This document shows, piece by piece, positions 9,138 through 18,416 of a stretch of 64,000 nucleotides of DNA. The DNA is taken from contig NZ_BCTK01000014.1 in NCBI RefSeq assembly GCF_001571245.1, positions 264,614 to 328,613 on the forward strand, given 5' to 3'. Origin of the DNA: Achromobacter piechaudii NBRC 102461. GTDB lineage: Bacteria > Pseudomonadota > Gammaproteobacteria > Burkholderiales > Burkholderiaceae_B. The notes beneath the pieces were generated by a model. That model had not been told where the DNA came from. It ran no database searches and saw nothing but the letters and a program-made list of their open reading frames with translations. Numbering within the stretch: the stretch's first letter is position 1; each line of letters starts with the position of its first letter. Position numbers and translations under genes: made by a program.

Positions 9138-9764
9138 TCAGGCCAGGATGGCGGGCAGGTCGTCTACGGTCAGGATGAGTTCGTCGGGCTTGCGCTCGCG
9201 CAGCGCGTCCACGTGGTTATAGCCCCAGGCGACGGAGGCCACGCGCACGCCCGCTTTGCGCGCGGCGTCGATGTCGCGCATTTCGTCGCCCACAAGCAGG
9301 AAGCGTTCGGGGGCGACTTCATGACGGCGCATCAGTCGGTCGATCTTGGCAGCCTTGCCGAACAGGTCGGTGCCGCATTCATAGTCGTCGAACAGTGCGC
9401 AGGTGTCGGCGCCCAGCACGCGCTGCACGTTCTCGATGGAATTCGAACTGATCACCGCCAGCCGCACTCCACCCGCCTTCAGTTGCGCGACCGCATCGGC
9501 GATGCCGTCGAACAGTTGCACGCTGGGGTCGATGTCCTGCATCAACGTGCGCACGTGCGTCATGATGGCCGGCAGCTTCCACAGCGGAATACCCAGGTAC
9601 TTCAGGATTTCGGAGGCTTCGCGGTGGCGCAGGTTCTCGCGCTCGGCCAGGTCGATCTTCCGAAAGCCGTACTTGTCGGCCACCGTGTTCAGGATGGAAT
9701 TGAACCAGGGCATGGTGTCTGCCAGGGTTCCGTCAAAGTCGAATGCAGCGATATCGTATTTCAA
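9138..9764 (-). CDS. HAD-superfamily hydrolase (phosphoglycolate phosphatase-like)
   Basis: This is a 208-residue HAD phosphatase. The motif I nucleophile is in FDFDGTLADT, motif II is VISSNS, and a lysine precedes motif IV LLVGDEMRDIDAARKAG. The helical cap lies between motifs I and II (about residues 18-85), a C1-cap layout as in Gph/PGP-like enzymes. The substrate is not determinable. It sits mid-operon between the SnoaL-like and PPOX genes. Confidence 0.9.
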   Translation of the reverse strand: MKYDIAAFDFDGTLADTMPWFNSILNTVADKYGFRKIDLAERENLRHREASEILKYLGIPLWKLPAIMTHVRTLMQDIDPSVQLFDGIADAVAQLKAGGVRLAVISSNSIENVQRVLGADTCALFDDYECGTDLFGKAAKIDRLMRRHEVAPERFLLVGDEMRDIDAARKAGVRVASVAWGYNHVDALRERKPDELILTVDDLPAILA

Positions 9765-9797
9765 GTAATCAATCCGTTTGCCGGCTGGTGGCGGGGC

Positions 9798-10382
9798 CTA
9801 TAAGCCGTTGGGGTGTAGCAGATAGTGCACGACCGGCGCCAGTGCTTCAAGCGGCGGCGCGCTGGCGACGACACGCGCCGCATTGGTCCAGGGATAGTCC
9901 AGCGCCAGCAGCCAGCCGAACACGGCGGGCATGTCGCCCGGCGGCAGCGTGACCATGGTTTCGATGGTGATGGTCAAGTCGGTGGCGCGATAGGGATCCG
10001 CCTGGAATTTCCAGTCGTAGCGACCGCAGCCCACGCGCACATTGCCCGTGGCTTTTTCGGTCATGCCCACGATCCAGTCGCACTGGTATTCGGGCAGCCG
10101 CGCATCGATCGGCGGGCGCGACAGGTAGAACGTGTAGACGTTTTCGTAGGTCTGGCCGAACTTGCGCACCAGCGTGTCGGCAATCGCCGCCAGTCCGTGC
10201 GATTCAGGGGGGAAGGCGATCGCCTGCGTGCGCAAGGCCATCTTCAGGACAGCGTCCGAGGCGAATGCGCGCGCCATGTAATGCGGGCGATTCTCGTCCT
10301 TGGCGTGGAAGTAGTCGCGCAGCACGGACTCGGTGCTGCGTGGGGACAACGAATCGGAAGACATTGCGAGGGCGGTCGTCAT
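9798..10382 (-). CDS. SnoaL/NTF2-like fold protein
   Basis: This is a 194-residue hypothetical protein. The pattern SVLRDYFHAKDENRPHYMARAFASDAVLKM, then alternating strands with a basic/aromatic core (YQCDWIVGM, RVGCGRYDWKF, LTITIETMV), looks like a SnoaL-like/NTF2 alpha+beta barrel. A second in-frame ATG (10364) is an alternative start. Such domains bind or turn over small molecules and no catalytic residues can be assigned here. It is co-directional with and 24 bases behind the LOG gene. Confidence 0.65.
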   Translation of the reverse strand: MTTALAMSSDSLSPRSTESVLRDYFHAKDENRPHYMARAFASDAVLKMALRTQAIAFPPESHGLAAIADTLVRKFGQTYENVYTFYLSRPPIDARLPEYQCDWIVGMTEKATGNVRVGCGRYDWKFQADPYRATDLTITIETMVTLPPGDMPAVFGWLLALDYPWTNAARVVASAPPLEALAPVVHYLLHPNGL

Positions 10383-10406
10383 GGGCTCAAAAGGGGAAGA
10401 AAGGCA

Positions 10407-10994
10407 TCAGGCCGTGATGGGGTCGAACCACTTCGAGACGTTCGGCGGCTCATAGATGGCATACCGGTCCAGCAGCAGCGCGGGGTCTTGCTCCACCACC
10501 AACATGTCTCGATGCTGCGGGCGGATGAAGGCTTCGTCGACAGCATGGTTAACGAACTGCACCAGCGCGTCGTAGTATCCCGCGATATTCAACAGGCCGC
10601 AGGGCTTCTGATGCATGTTCAGTTGGGCCCAGGTCCAGACCTCGAAGAATTCCTCCAGCGTGCCGGAGCCGCCCGGCAGGGCGATGAAGCCGTCCGACTT
10701 CTCGATCATCATCGCCTTGCGCTCGTGCATGTTCTGCACCAGATGCAGCTCGGTCAGGCCGCGATGCGCCTGTTCCTTCTTTTGCAGCAATTCCGGGATG
10801 ACGCCGATGACGCGGCCGCCAGCGGCCAACACTTCATTGGCCACCACGCCCATGATGCCGACGACCGATCCGCCGTACACCAGACCCAGGTCGCGCTTGA
10901 CCAATTCGCGGGCCAGCACGCGGGCCTGCTCGATATAGTCCGGCCGACTGCCCGGGTTCGAGCCGCAATACACGCAGATGTTCTTCAGGTTCAT
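10407..10994 (-). CDS. LOG-family cytokinin riboside 5'-monophosphate phosphoribohydrolase (TIGR00730)
   Basis: This is a 195-residue Rossmann-fold protein with the diagnostic PGGSGTLEEFFEVWTW motif and ICVYCGSNPG at the N-terminus, the hallmarks of LOG/YvdD nucleotide phosphoribohydrolases. It probably hydrolyses AMP or cytokinin nucleotides to base plus ribose 5-phosphate. It is the first gene of the minus-strand run LOG, SnoaL-like, HAD, PPOX, CYTH, with spacings of 20-33 bases. Confidence 0.93.
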   Translation of the reverse strand: MNLKNICVYCGSNPGSRPDYIEQARVLARELVKRDLGLVYGGSVVGIMGVVANEVLAAGGRVIGVIPELLQKKEQAHRGLTELHLVQNMHERKAMMIEKSDGFIALPGGSGTLEEFFEVWTWAQLNMHQKPCGLLNIAGYYDALVQFVNHAVDEAFIRPQHRDMLVVEQDPALLLDRYAIYEPPNVSKWFDPITA

Positions 10995-11225
10995 AACAGG
11001 TTCGAGATGACCGGGCCCGTTACAGATTGCGTCACGGGCTTTCCGGGAAGTCGATAGTTTACGAGAAGGTCAGCGGGCGCGTTTGGGGGTGGCCGGGCGG
11101 TGCAAATTGGTGGCAGGAGCAATGTTTGGACACAGCAAGTTCCGCTGCGATCGGTAGACTGAGTCGTTCGGTACGACTGGAAATCCAGCGTCGTAGGGCT
11201 TTCACTAACTAGAGGAGCGAACGAT

Positions 11226-11777
11226 ATGGAACAAGCAACCCGAACCGCCGAGAAGGCCAGCCGCCCATTCGACATGGACGTGAAGGCGATCCGAGCCAAG
11301 GCGCGTCAGGACATCGAATCCGGCGCCGTCACGGACACCTATCGCGCAGACCGGGAAACCGTGCTGAAGCTGCTGAACGAGGCCTTGGCCACTGAAATAG
11401 TCTGTGTGCTGCGCTACAAGCGCCACTACTTCATGGCACATGGGCTGAACGCCGAGCCGGTGGCGGCGGAATTCGCCGAACATGCCACGCAGGAACAGGA
11501 ACACGCCGACCGTCTGGCCGAACGCATCGTTCAGCTTGGTGGCGAACCGAACCTGTCTCCGAAGGGCCTGCTGGAGCGCAGCCATTCGGAATACGTCGAA
11601 GGCAAAACCTTGCAGGACATGATCAAGGAAAACTTGATCGCAGAGCGTATCGCCATCGACAGCTATCGCCAGATGATCGAATACATCGGCGATCAGGATT
11701 CGACCACGCGCCGTATGCTGGAAGAAATCCTGGCGGTCGAAGAGGAACACGCCGACGACCTGGCGGACTTCCTGTAA
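11226..11777 (+). CDS. bacterioferritin-like ferritin-domain protein
   Basis: This is a 183-residue four-helix-bundle protein. Di-iron ligands appear as the Glu of LNEALATEIVCVLRY, EQEHAD, the Glu of LIAERIAIDSYR, and EEEHADDLADFL, the EX-EXXH pattern of bacterioferritins. The N-terminus (about 40 residues) is longer and more polar than in Bfr, as in proteins annotated as ferritin-like or bacterioferritin. A strong GAGGAG-type RBS (11211-11217) precedes the ATG. It is probably involved in iron storage or oxidative protection, by family only. Confidence 0.88.
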   Translation: MEQATRTAEKASRPFDMDVKAIRAKARQDIESGAVTDTYRADRETVLKLLNEALATEIVCVLRYKRHYFMAHGLNAEPVAAEFAEHATQEQEHADRLAERIVQLGGEPNLSPKGLLERSHSEYVEGKTLQDMIKENLIAERIAIDSYRQMIEYIGDQDSTTRRMLEEILAVEEEHADDLADFL

Positions 11778-11800
11778 ACAGATAGCCGCTACGCGGCCAG

Positions 11801-11861
11801 GGCGCCCGCGCTTCGGGCGCCATCAAACGGGGGCGCGGCGCCAACATTGGCGCCGCGCCCC
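11801..11861. terminator. two tandem hairpins between convergent genes
   Basis: The first hairpin pairs GGCGCCCG (11801-11808) with CGGGCGCC (11814-11821). The second has 15-bp arms (11830-11844 with 11847-11861) and a 2-nt loop. They separate the bacterioferritin-like gene from rimO, which converge. T-runs are weak. Confidence 0.65.
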
Positions 11862-11868
11862 TGCTTCA

Positions 11869-13185
11869 TCAGATCACTTCGCCCCACAAGTCGTATTCGT
11901 CCGACTCGGTGACGCGCACGCGCACCATGTCGCCCGGCTTGAGCGGGTTGTCGGAGCTGACGTACACGCAGCCGTCGATCTCGGGCGCGTCCGCGCTGCT
12001 GCGGCCAATCGCGCCGTCTTCGTCCACTTCATCGATCAGCACGTCGATTTCGCGGCCCACCTTGCGCGCCAGGCGCGCGGTCGAGATGCCTTGCTGCAAT
12101 TGCATGAAGCGTTCCCAACGATCTTGCTTCACGTCGTCGGGCACGGGGTTGTCCAGCAGGTTCGCGGGCGCGCCTTCCACCGGCGAATATTGGAAACAGC
12201 CCACGCGATCCAGCTGCGCTTCCTGCATCCAGTCCAGCAGGTACTGGAAGTCTTCCTCGGTCTCGCCAGGAAAGCCGACGATGAACGTGGAACGGATGGT
12301 CAGGTCGGGGCAGATCTCGCGCCAGCGCTTGATGCGCGCCAAGGTCTTGTCTTCGAACGCCGGGCGCTTCATGGCCTTCAGGATGCGCGGGCTGGCGTGC
12401 TGGAACGGAATGTCCAGATAGGGCAGGATCTTGCCCTCGGCCATCAGCGGAATCACTTCGTCCACGTGCGGGTACGGGTACACATAGTGCAGGCGTGTCC
12501 AGATGCCCATTTCGGACAGGGCCAGACAGAGCTCGGTCATGCGCGTCTTGACCGGACGGCCGTTCCAGAAGCCGCTGCGGTACTTCACGTCGACGCCGTA
12601 GGCGCTGGTGTCCTGCGAGATCACCAGCATTTCCTTCACGCCCGCCTTGACCAGACGTTCGGCTTCGCTCAACACATCGCCCACCGGGCGGCTGACCAGA
12701 TCGCCGCGCATCGACGGGATGATGCAGAAGCTGCAACGGTGATTACAGCCTTCCGAGATCTTCAGATAGGCGTAGTGACGCGGCGTCAGCTTGATGCCTT
12801 GCGGGGGCACCAGGTCCAGATAGGGATTGTGGTCCTGCTTGGGCGGCGCGGCGTCATGCACGGCGCGCACCACTTCTTCGTACTGCTGAGGACCGGTGAC
12901 CGCGAGCACGCTGGGGTGCACCTTGCGGATCACGGATTCCTCGACGCCCATACAGCCGGTGACGATGACCTTGCCGTTCTCGGCCAGCGCCTCGCCAATC
13001 GCCTCAAGCGATTCGGCCTTGGCGCTGTCGATGAACCCACAGGTGTTGACGACGACAACGTCCGCGTCGTTGTACTCGGGCGTGACTTCGTACCCTTCGG
13101 TGCGCAGTTGGGTCAGGATGCGTTCGGAGTCGACCAGGGCTTTAGGACAGCCCAGGCTGACGAAGCCGACTTTGGGGGAAGACAT
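11869..13185 (-). CDS. rimO: ribosomal protein S12 methylthiotransferase RimO
   Basis: This is a 438-residue radical-SAM enzyme that methylthiolates Asp88 of ribosomal protein S12. Domains in order are an MTTase N-terminal domain with cysteines in [21 protein letters not shown] and VTGCMGVEE that bind the second cluster, a radical-SAM core with [11 protein letters not shown] (CxxxCxxC), and a C-terminal TRAM domain ending at [10 protein letters not shown]. The ATG at 13185 ([12 protein letters not shown]) fits the family, while the upstream ATG at 13224 adds 13 residues. Confidence 0.97.
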   Translation of the reverse strand: MSSPKVGFVSLGCPKALVDSERILTQLRTEGYEVTPEYNDADVVVVNTCGFIDSAKAESLEAIGEALAENGKVIVTGCMGVEESVIRKVHPSVLAVTGPQQYEEVVRAVHDAAPPKQDHNPYLDLVPPQGIKLTPRHYAYLKISEGCNHRCSFCIIPSMRGDLVSRPVGDVLSEAERLVKAGVKEMLVISQDTSAYGVDVKYRSGFWNGRPVKTRMTELCLALSEMGIWTRLHYVYPYPHVDEVIPLMAEGKILPYLDIPFQHASPRILKAMKRPAFEDKTLARIKRWREICPDLTIRSTFIVGFPGETEEDFQYLLDWMQEAQLDRVGCFQYSPVEGAPANLLDNPVPDDVKQDRWERFMQLQQGISTARLARKVGREIDVLIDEVDEDGAIGRSSADAPEIDGCVYVSSDNPLKPGDMVRVRVTESDEYDLWGEVI

Positions 13186-13396
13186 GGAATACCTCGGTGG
13201 GCGCGAGCCGGCGCCAATGATCAAAATCTGCGCAATTTTAGCGCGGCAGAGCGGGGGCCGTTATTTTAGGGGAAACCGGGGGGAAGCGACGAATTGGCTG
13301 GAGGAGGCGAAAGGCCCGCCCAGGTCCTGCCGAGCGGCGGGGGTTACGTGTGTAACCGACGGGCCTGGGCCCACGCCGCATCCGGCGATTCGGACT

Positions 13397-14026
13397 TTAC
13401 CCCGCCCCTCGCCGATACAGGGCCAGCGTCGCCGCCAAGCCCATCATCAAGCTGCCGCAAACGCGATTCAGCCAGCGCAATCCCGATCCTTGAAATGCCC
13501 GCACCAATTGCGCGCCGAGCATGGCGTAAACCACCATCGTCAGCGTATTGATCGTCGCCATCACCGCCGCGACGATGGCGTATTGAATCAGCAGCGGGGC
13601 TTGCGGGTCGATGAATTGCGGCAGGAAGGCCGACATGAACAGCAGGGCCTTGGGGTTGGTCAGCGCCACCAGAAAGCTGCGCATGCCCAGAGCCAGGCTG
13701 GCCGGGCGCGCAGTCGAGCTGGCAGAGGGCAGCACCAGCGCCGCATCCGAGCGCAGCATCTTCCAGCCCAGGTAGGCCAGATACGCCGCGCCCACCCATT
13801 TGATGATCTGGAAGGCGATTTCCGAGGCCGCCAGCACCACGCCCAGGCCGGATGCAACCGCGCCGATCAGGATCAGGTCGGCCAGCACCGCGCCCGCCAT
13901 GCCCCAGCCGGCGGCGCGCACGCCGTGGCGCGAGCCGTTGCTCATGGCAAGCAGAGTGGTGGGGCCGGGCGTCACGATGGCGATGGCCGAGGCCAGGACG
14001 AACAGCAACAGTGTGGCGGTGGACAT
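13397..14026 (-). CDS. LysE/RhtB-family amino-acid exporter
   Basis: This is a 209-residue inner-membrane protein with about six hydrophobic segments. The LysE signature VTPGPTTLLAMSNGSRHG lies in the first helix and its loop, and MRSFLVALTNPKALLFMSAFLPQFI is the conserved central block. It is probably a threonine/homoserine or other amino-acid efflux permease, and the substrate cannot be read. A GGTTAC-GTGT-GTAACC hairpin (13342-13357) lies downstream. It is divergent from rsmB with 93 bases between starts. Confidence 0.93.
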   Translation of the reverse strand: MSTATLLLFVLASAIAIVTPGPTTLLAMSNGSRHGVRAAGWGMAGAVLADLILIGAVASGLGVVLAASEIAFQIIKWVGAAYLAYLGWKMLRSDAALVLPSASSTARPASLALGMRSFLVALTNPKALLFMSAFLPQFIDPQAPLLIQYAIVAAVMATINTLTMVVYAMLGAQLVRAFQGSGLRWLNRVCGSLMMGLAATLALYRRGAG

Positions 14027-14119
14027 AAAGCGCTCCCTGGGCAGCGGCCAGTTTGACGTGGCCAGCGCCGTTCGTCCAGGTCCGGCTACCATATCGGTCT
14101 TATCCTCAGAATTCCCACC

Positions 14120-15457
14120 ATGTCCACGCGTTCCGACTCCCCCAATCTTGCCCCCCCGCTTTCCTCCGTTCTTCTTTCCAGCGCGGGGGTGGTCGAGGGC
14201 GTGCTGGACGGCCGTTCCCTGACGGACGCGTTGAGCGACGTCAGTTCGGCCCTGCGCCCGGCCACGCAGGCCGTGTCTTTCCATGCGATGCGCTATCTGG
14301 GCTGGGCCGATGCGGTGGGCCGTGAATTGGTCCAGCGTTATCCCAGCGTGTTGTTTGAATCGTTGTTGCTGGTGTCGCTGACGCTGCTCAAAGAGGAGGG
14401 CGAAGCCGCCGCGCAGTTGCCCGGCATGCCGGTTTACGCCGCGCACACCGTGGTGGACCAGGCCGTGACGGCCGCTTCCAATACGCGCAGCCTTGCCTCG
14501 TTCAAGGGCATGCTCAACGCCTGCCTGCGCCGCTTCCTGCGTGAACGCGCGGCGCTTGAGGCGGCCGTGGCCGACAGCCCCGAGGCGCAATGGAACCACC
14601 CGGGCTGGTGGGTCAAGCAGTTGGGTATCGCCTATCCGCAGGATTGGCAGCGGATTCTGGAATCGGCCAACGTGCCCGCGCCGCTGACCCTGCGCGTGAA
14701 CCGCCGCCGCGCCACCCGCGATCAGGTGCTGGCGGCATTCCAGGACGCAGGGCTGCAAGCGCAGCCCGTCGGCCAGGCGGGCGTGGTGCTGGGCAGCCCG
14801 AAGCCCGTGACGCAGTTGCCGGGTTTTGCCGAAGGCTGGTGGTCGGTCCAGGATGCGGGCGCGCAGTTGGCCGCTGAACTGCTGGCGCCCGCCGATGGCA
14901 TGCGGGTGCTGGACGCCTGCTCGGCGCCGGGCGGCAAGACCGCGCATCTGCTTGAGCTGGCGGACATCGATCTGGTGGCGCTGGATGCCGACGGCGAACG
15001 CCTGGAGCGCGTCGAGCAGAACCTGGATCGCCTGGGCCTGGCCAGCGACCGCGTCCACTTGGAAGCCGCCGACGCCGCCGACCTGGACGCCTGGTGGGAC
15101 GGCAAGCCCTTCGATGCGGTGCTGGCGGACGTGCCATGCACGGCGTCGGGCATCGTGCGCCGTCACCCCGATATCCGCTGGTTGCGCCGCGAAAACGACG
15201 TGCGCCGCACGGCAACGTTGCAGGCCCGGATCCTGGATTCCTTGTGGAAGACGGTCGCACCCGGTGGCCGTCTGCTGTATGTGACGTGCTCGGTATTCCC
15301 CATTGAAGGCGCGCGCCAGGCGCTCGAATTCATGCAGCGGCATCCCGAGGCCCAGCGCCTGGACGCGCCCGGCCAGTTGCTGCCAGTTGCGCTCGATGCA
15401 ACACCGGCCGAGCAACATGATGGCTTTTTCTACGCCTTGTTTGCCAAGCAGTCCTGA
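14120..15457 (+). CDS. rsmB: 16S rRNA (cytosine-967-C5)-methyltransferase RsmB
   Basis: This is a 445-residue SAM-dependent methyltransferase. The N-terminal NusB-like RNA-binding domain (about 20-160) is followed by a Rossmann methyltransferase domain with the SAM motif LDACSAPGGKTAHLLE, the PC motif DVPCTASG and the catalytic-cysteine motif VTCSVFP. It is the first gene of a plus-strand run leading through DUF4390, the NtrY-like kinase, its regulator and trkAH, an arrangement shared by Burkholderiales. Confidence 0.95.
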   Translation: MSTRSDSPNLAPPLSSVLLSSAGVVEGVLDGRSLTDALSDVSSALRPATQAVSFHAMRYLGWADAVGRELVQRYPSVLFESLLLVSLTLLKEEGEAAAQLPGMPVYAAHTVVDQAVTAASNTRSLASFKGMLNACLRRFLRERAALEAAVADSPEAQWNHPGWWVKQLGIAYPQDWQRILESANVPAPLTLRVNRRRATRDQVLAAFQDAGLQAQPVGQAGVVLGSPKPVTQLPGFAEGWWSVQDAGAQLAAELLAPADGMRVLDACSAPGGKTAHLLELADIDLVALDADGERLERVEQNLDRLGLASDRVHLEAADAADLDAWWDGKPFDAVLADVPCTASGIVRRHPDIRWLRRENDVRRTATLQARILDSLWKTVAPGGRLLYVTCSVFPIEGARQALEFMQRHPEAQRLDAPGQLLPVALDATPAEQHDGFFYALFAKQS

Positions 15458-15475
15458 ATCACCAAGAATAGGGGC

Positions 15476-16087
15476 ATGACGGTGTTGCGGTGTCGTATGT
15501 CCACTATTTCGCGTTTATTTCTAGGGTTGTTGCTGGTATCTACCTTGCTTTGTTCCGTGCCGGGCGGCGACGTTCATGCCGCCGAGCCGAGGGTGACGCG
15601 AGTGGAACCCGCCGTTCGCAATGGCAAGCTCGAGATCGATGCGGACATCGAATTCGAATTGAACCAGCAGTTACGGGACGCCGCCCAGCGCGGCGTCCCT
15701 CTGTATTTCACGGCGGATCTCACCATGACGCGCGAGCGCTGGTGGTGGTTCGACAAGTCGCTGGTGGACACCTCCCGCACCTGGCGGGTCGTCTATAACG
15801 CGCTGACGCGGCAATGGCGGGCTGGGGTGGGCGAGCTGTCCTTCCCGGTGGCCTCACTGGACGACGCGATGAGCGTCATCCGGCATATCCGCAACTGGTC
15901 GGTGGCCGATGCGGCCGACTTCGATGCCGGCGTGCTCTATGGCGGACAGCTGCGGCTGCGCCTGGATACCTCGCTCTTGCCCCGGCCGTTCCAGGTCAAC
16001 GCGCTGAACAGCAGTTCGTGGGCGCAGGGCACGCCCTGGATGGAATTCTCGTTCATGTTGAGCGATCAGGAGAAAGATCCCTCATGA
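15476..16087 (+). CDS. DUF4390 domain-containing exported protein
   Basis: This is a 203-residue protein with an N-terminal signal sequence (hydrophobic FLGLLLVSTLLCSVPGG, likely cleaved near VHAA). The mature part matches the DUF4390 pattern: a beta-rich domain with ADIEFELNQQL, LTMTRERWWWFDKS and TWRVVYNALTRQW. Function is unknown. Its consistent position before ntrY suggests a role near that sensor. The ATG at 15476 or 15497 could start it. Its TGA overlaps the ATG of the kinase gene. Confidence 0.88.
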   Translation: MTVLRCRMSTISRLFLGLLLVSTLLCSVPGGDVHAAEPRVTRVEPAVRNGKLEIDADIEFELNQQLRDAAQRGVPLYFTADLTMTRERWWWFDKSLVDTSRTWRVVYNALTRQWRAGVGELSFPVASLDDAMSVIRHIRNWSVADAADFDAGVLYGGQLRLRLDTSLLPRPFQVNALNSSSWAQGTPWMEFSFMLSDQEKDPS

Positions 16088-18405
16088 GGCTATTGCTTCG
16101 GCTGGCCCTGATGGTGGGGGCGGTAAGTGGCCTGGCGTTGCTGGGCCTGCTGGCATGGTCTACCGGCAATGCGTCGCGCTTTGCGCGCTACTACGACACC
16201 CTGCTTGTGCTGAATGGCATCTTTGCGCTGGCGCTGTTCATCTGGGTGGTGGCGCTGACCGTCCGCCTGGCGCGCCAGATCCGGCGACGTCAATTTGGCG
16301 CGCGGCTGACCGCGCGCTTTTCGTTGGCCTTCGCGTTGATCGGCGTGGTGCCGGGCGCCCTGATCTACACCGTGTCGGTGCAGTTCATGTCGCGCTCTAT
16401 TGAATCCTGGTTCAACGTCCGGGTGGACACCGCGCTGGAAGCCGGCCTGAACCTGGGCCGCGCGGCGCTCGATTCCCTGCTGGCGGACCTGGACGCGCGC
16501 GCCCGCTCCATGGCGGTGGAACTGAATCGCAATACAGATAGCGGCGTGACGCTGGCGCTGACCCGGCTGCGCGAGGCCAACGGCGTTCAAGAGGCCATGG
16601 TGTTCACGGGCAGCGGCCGCATGGTGGCGTTTTCGACCAGCCAGTACGGCCAGTTGCTGCCGGCGATGCCGCCGTCCACCGTCATGAACCAGCTGCGTCT
16701 GGCGCGCGGCTATTCCGCCGCCGAGGCCGATGACCCCGTCACGCCGGGCGCCGAAGGCGGCCTGCATCTGCGGGTCGTGATCCCGTTGACCGGGCCGGAC
16801 CGCTACGACAATCTGCTGGGTGCGGCGTCCGAGCCGCGTTGGCTGCAACTGCTGCAACCCGTGCCGGAACAGATCGCGCACAACGCCAATCTAGTTCAGC
16901 AGGGTTTTCGGGATTACCAGGAATTGGCGCTGTCGCGGCTGGGGCTGCGCAAGCTCTATGGCATCACGCTGACGCTGGCGCTGCTGCTTGCCGCGTTCGG
17001 CGCCATCGCGGTGGCGCTGTCGCTGTCCAAGCGTCTCGTGCGCCCGCTGCTCAGTCTGGCGGGCGGCACGCAGGCGGTGGGTGTGGGCGATTACCGGCCG
17101 CTGCCTGAACCGCCCGAGCGCGACGAAGTCGGCCAGTTGACGCGGTCTTTCAACGCGATGACGCGTCAGCTGGACGAAGCGCGCCGCATGGTCGAAAGCA
17201 ATCGCCAGCAGCTGGAGCGCTCCAACGTCTATCTGGAAAGCGTGCTGTCGAACCTGTCGTCCGGGGTGCTGGTGTTTGACGAGTCGTTCCGCGTCACGAC
17301 GGTCAACCAGGGCGCCCAGACGATTCTGGGGGTGGACCTGCGATCAGTCATCGGTCGGCCGCTGGAAACGGTAGACGGCATGCTTGAATTCGCGAACATC
17401 GTGCGGCAGGCGTTTTCCACCCACGCCGCGGTCGGCTCCGAACGCCAGCACTGGCAGCAGCAGTTTGAAATCGGGCCGGCCCAGGGCGATGCGCCCATCG
17501 CGCCGCAGCCCTTGACGCTGCTGGCGCGCGGCACCCATCTGCGCGTGGACGGGCGCGGCAACGGCTATCTGGTGGTGTTCGACGACATTACCGAAGTGAT
17601 CTCCGCCAACCGGACCGTGGCCTGGGGCGAGGTGGCGCGCCGCCTTGCGCACGAGATCAAGAACCCGCTGACGCCCATTCAGCTGTCCGCCGAACGCCTG
17701 GCGATGAAGCTGGAAGGCAAGTTGCAGCCTGCCGAGGCGCAGATCGTCCAGCGCTCCACCAACACCATCGTCAACCAGGTGGCCTCGCTCAAGCAGATGG
17801 TGGACGACTTCCGCGAATATGCGCGCACGCCGCCCGCCGTGATGCAGCGCATCGACTTCAACGCGCTGGTGGCCGACGTGCTGTCGCTGTACGGCTGGGA
17901 GCCGGATGGCGGCGTTTCGCGCGGCGCGGCCAAGGCGCTGAACCTGGACGTCTCGCTGGCGCCAGGCCTGCCCGACATCGAGGGCGACCCGACCCAGCTG
18001 CGCCAGGTGATCCACAACCTGCTGTCCAATGCGCGCGACGCCATCGCCGAAATGGGCGGGCAGGGCCGGGTCAGCGTGACGACGCAGTTGATGCGCAGCG
18101 AACAGCCCGATCGGGCCGACCAGCAGGCTCTCAGATTTACCGTTGCGGACACCGGGCCGGGCTTTCCGGCGCAGGTGATGCAGCGCGCGTTCGAGCCCTA
18201 CGTAACCACAAAGTCCCACGGGACTGGGTTAGGATTGGCAATCGTGCGCAAGATCGTTGAAGAGCACGGCGGACGTATCGACCTTGCGAACCGCAAGGAA
18301 GGGGGGGCGCGGATTTCCATCTTGTTGACCCGGTTGGCGACGACTACCGGGGCAGATACTATGGACGCGACCGCGCAAGAAAAGGATAATGCGGCTACGC
18401 AATAG
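16084..18405 (+). CDS. NtrY-like membrane sensor histidine kinase
   Basis: This is a 773-residue kinase. It has two close N-terminal membrane segments (about 1-30 and 37-60), a periplasmic sensing region, a third segment (about 295-320), a HAMP linker, a PAS domain (around 385-490), a HisKA box RRLAHEIKNPLTPIQ with His523 as phospho-acceptor, and an HATPase domain with NLLSNARDAI, DTGPGF and GTGLGLAIV. Start at 16084 overlaps the DUF4390 stop (ATGA). An extended in-frame start at 15814 lies inside that gene. NtrY kinases respond to nitrogen or redox state in other proteobacteria; the signal here is unknown. Confidence 0.92.
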   Translation: MRLLLRLALMVGAVSGLALLGLLAWSTGNASRFARYYDTLLVLNGIFALALFIWVVALTVRLARQIRRRQFGARLTARFSLAFALIGVVPGALIYTVSVQFMSRSIESWFNVRVDTALEAGLNLGRAALDSLLADLDARARSMAVELNRNTDSGVTLALTRLREANGVQEAMVFTGSGRMVAFSTSQYGQLLPAMPPSTVMNQLRLARGYSAAEADDPVTPGAEGGLHLRVVIPLTGPDRYDNLLGAASEPRWLQLLQPVPEQIAHNANLVQQGFRDYQELALSRLGLRKLYGITLTLALLLAAFGAIAVALSLSKRLVRPLLSLAGGTQAVGVGDYRPLPEPPERDEVGQLTRSFNAMTRQLDEARRMVESNRQQLERSNVYLESVLSNLSSGVLVFDESFRVTTVNQGAQTILGVDLRSVIGRPLETVDGMLEFANIVRQAFSTHAAVGSERQHWQQQFEIGPAQGDAPIAPQPLTLLARGTHLRVDGRGNGYLVVFDDITEVISANRTVAWGEVARRLAHEIKNPLTPIQLSAERLAMKLEGKLQPAEAQIVQRSTNTIVNQVASLKQMVDDFREYARTPPAVMQRIDFNALVADVLSLYGWEPDGGVSRGAAKALNLDVSLAPGLPDIEGDPTQLRQVIHNLLSNARDAIAEMGGQGRVSVTTQLMRSEQPDRADQQALRFTVADTGPGFPAQVMQRAFEPYVTTKSHGTGLGLAIVRKIVEEHGGRIDLANRKEGGARISILLTRLATTTGADTMDATAQEKDNAATQ

Positions 18406-18416
18406 GTGGATGCTTT

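Noticed and set aside
9825..11057. 410-codon plus-strand frame across the LOG and SnoaL-like genes
   Set aside because: It is antisense to the LOG gene with its intact PGGSGTLEE motif.
13397..15418. 673-codon minus-strand frame that includes the LysE gene
   Set aside because: Only the last 209 codons (from the ATG at 14026) look like a protein. The rest is antisense to rsmB.
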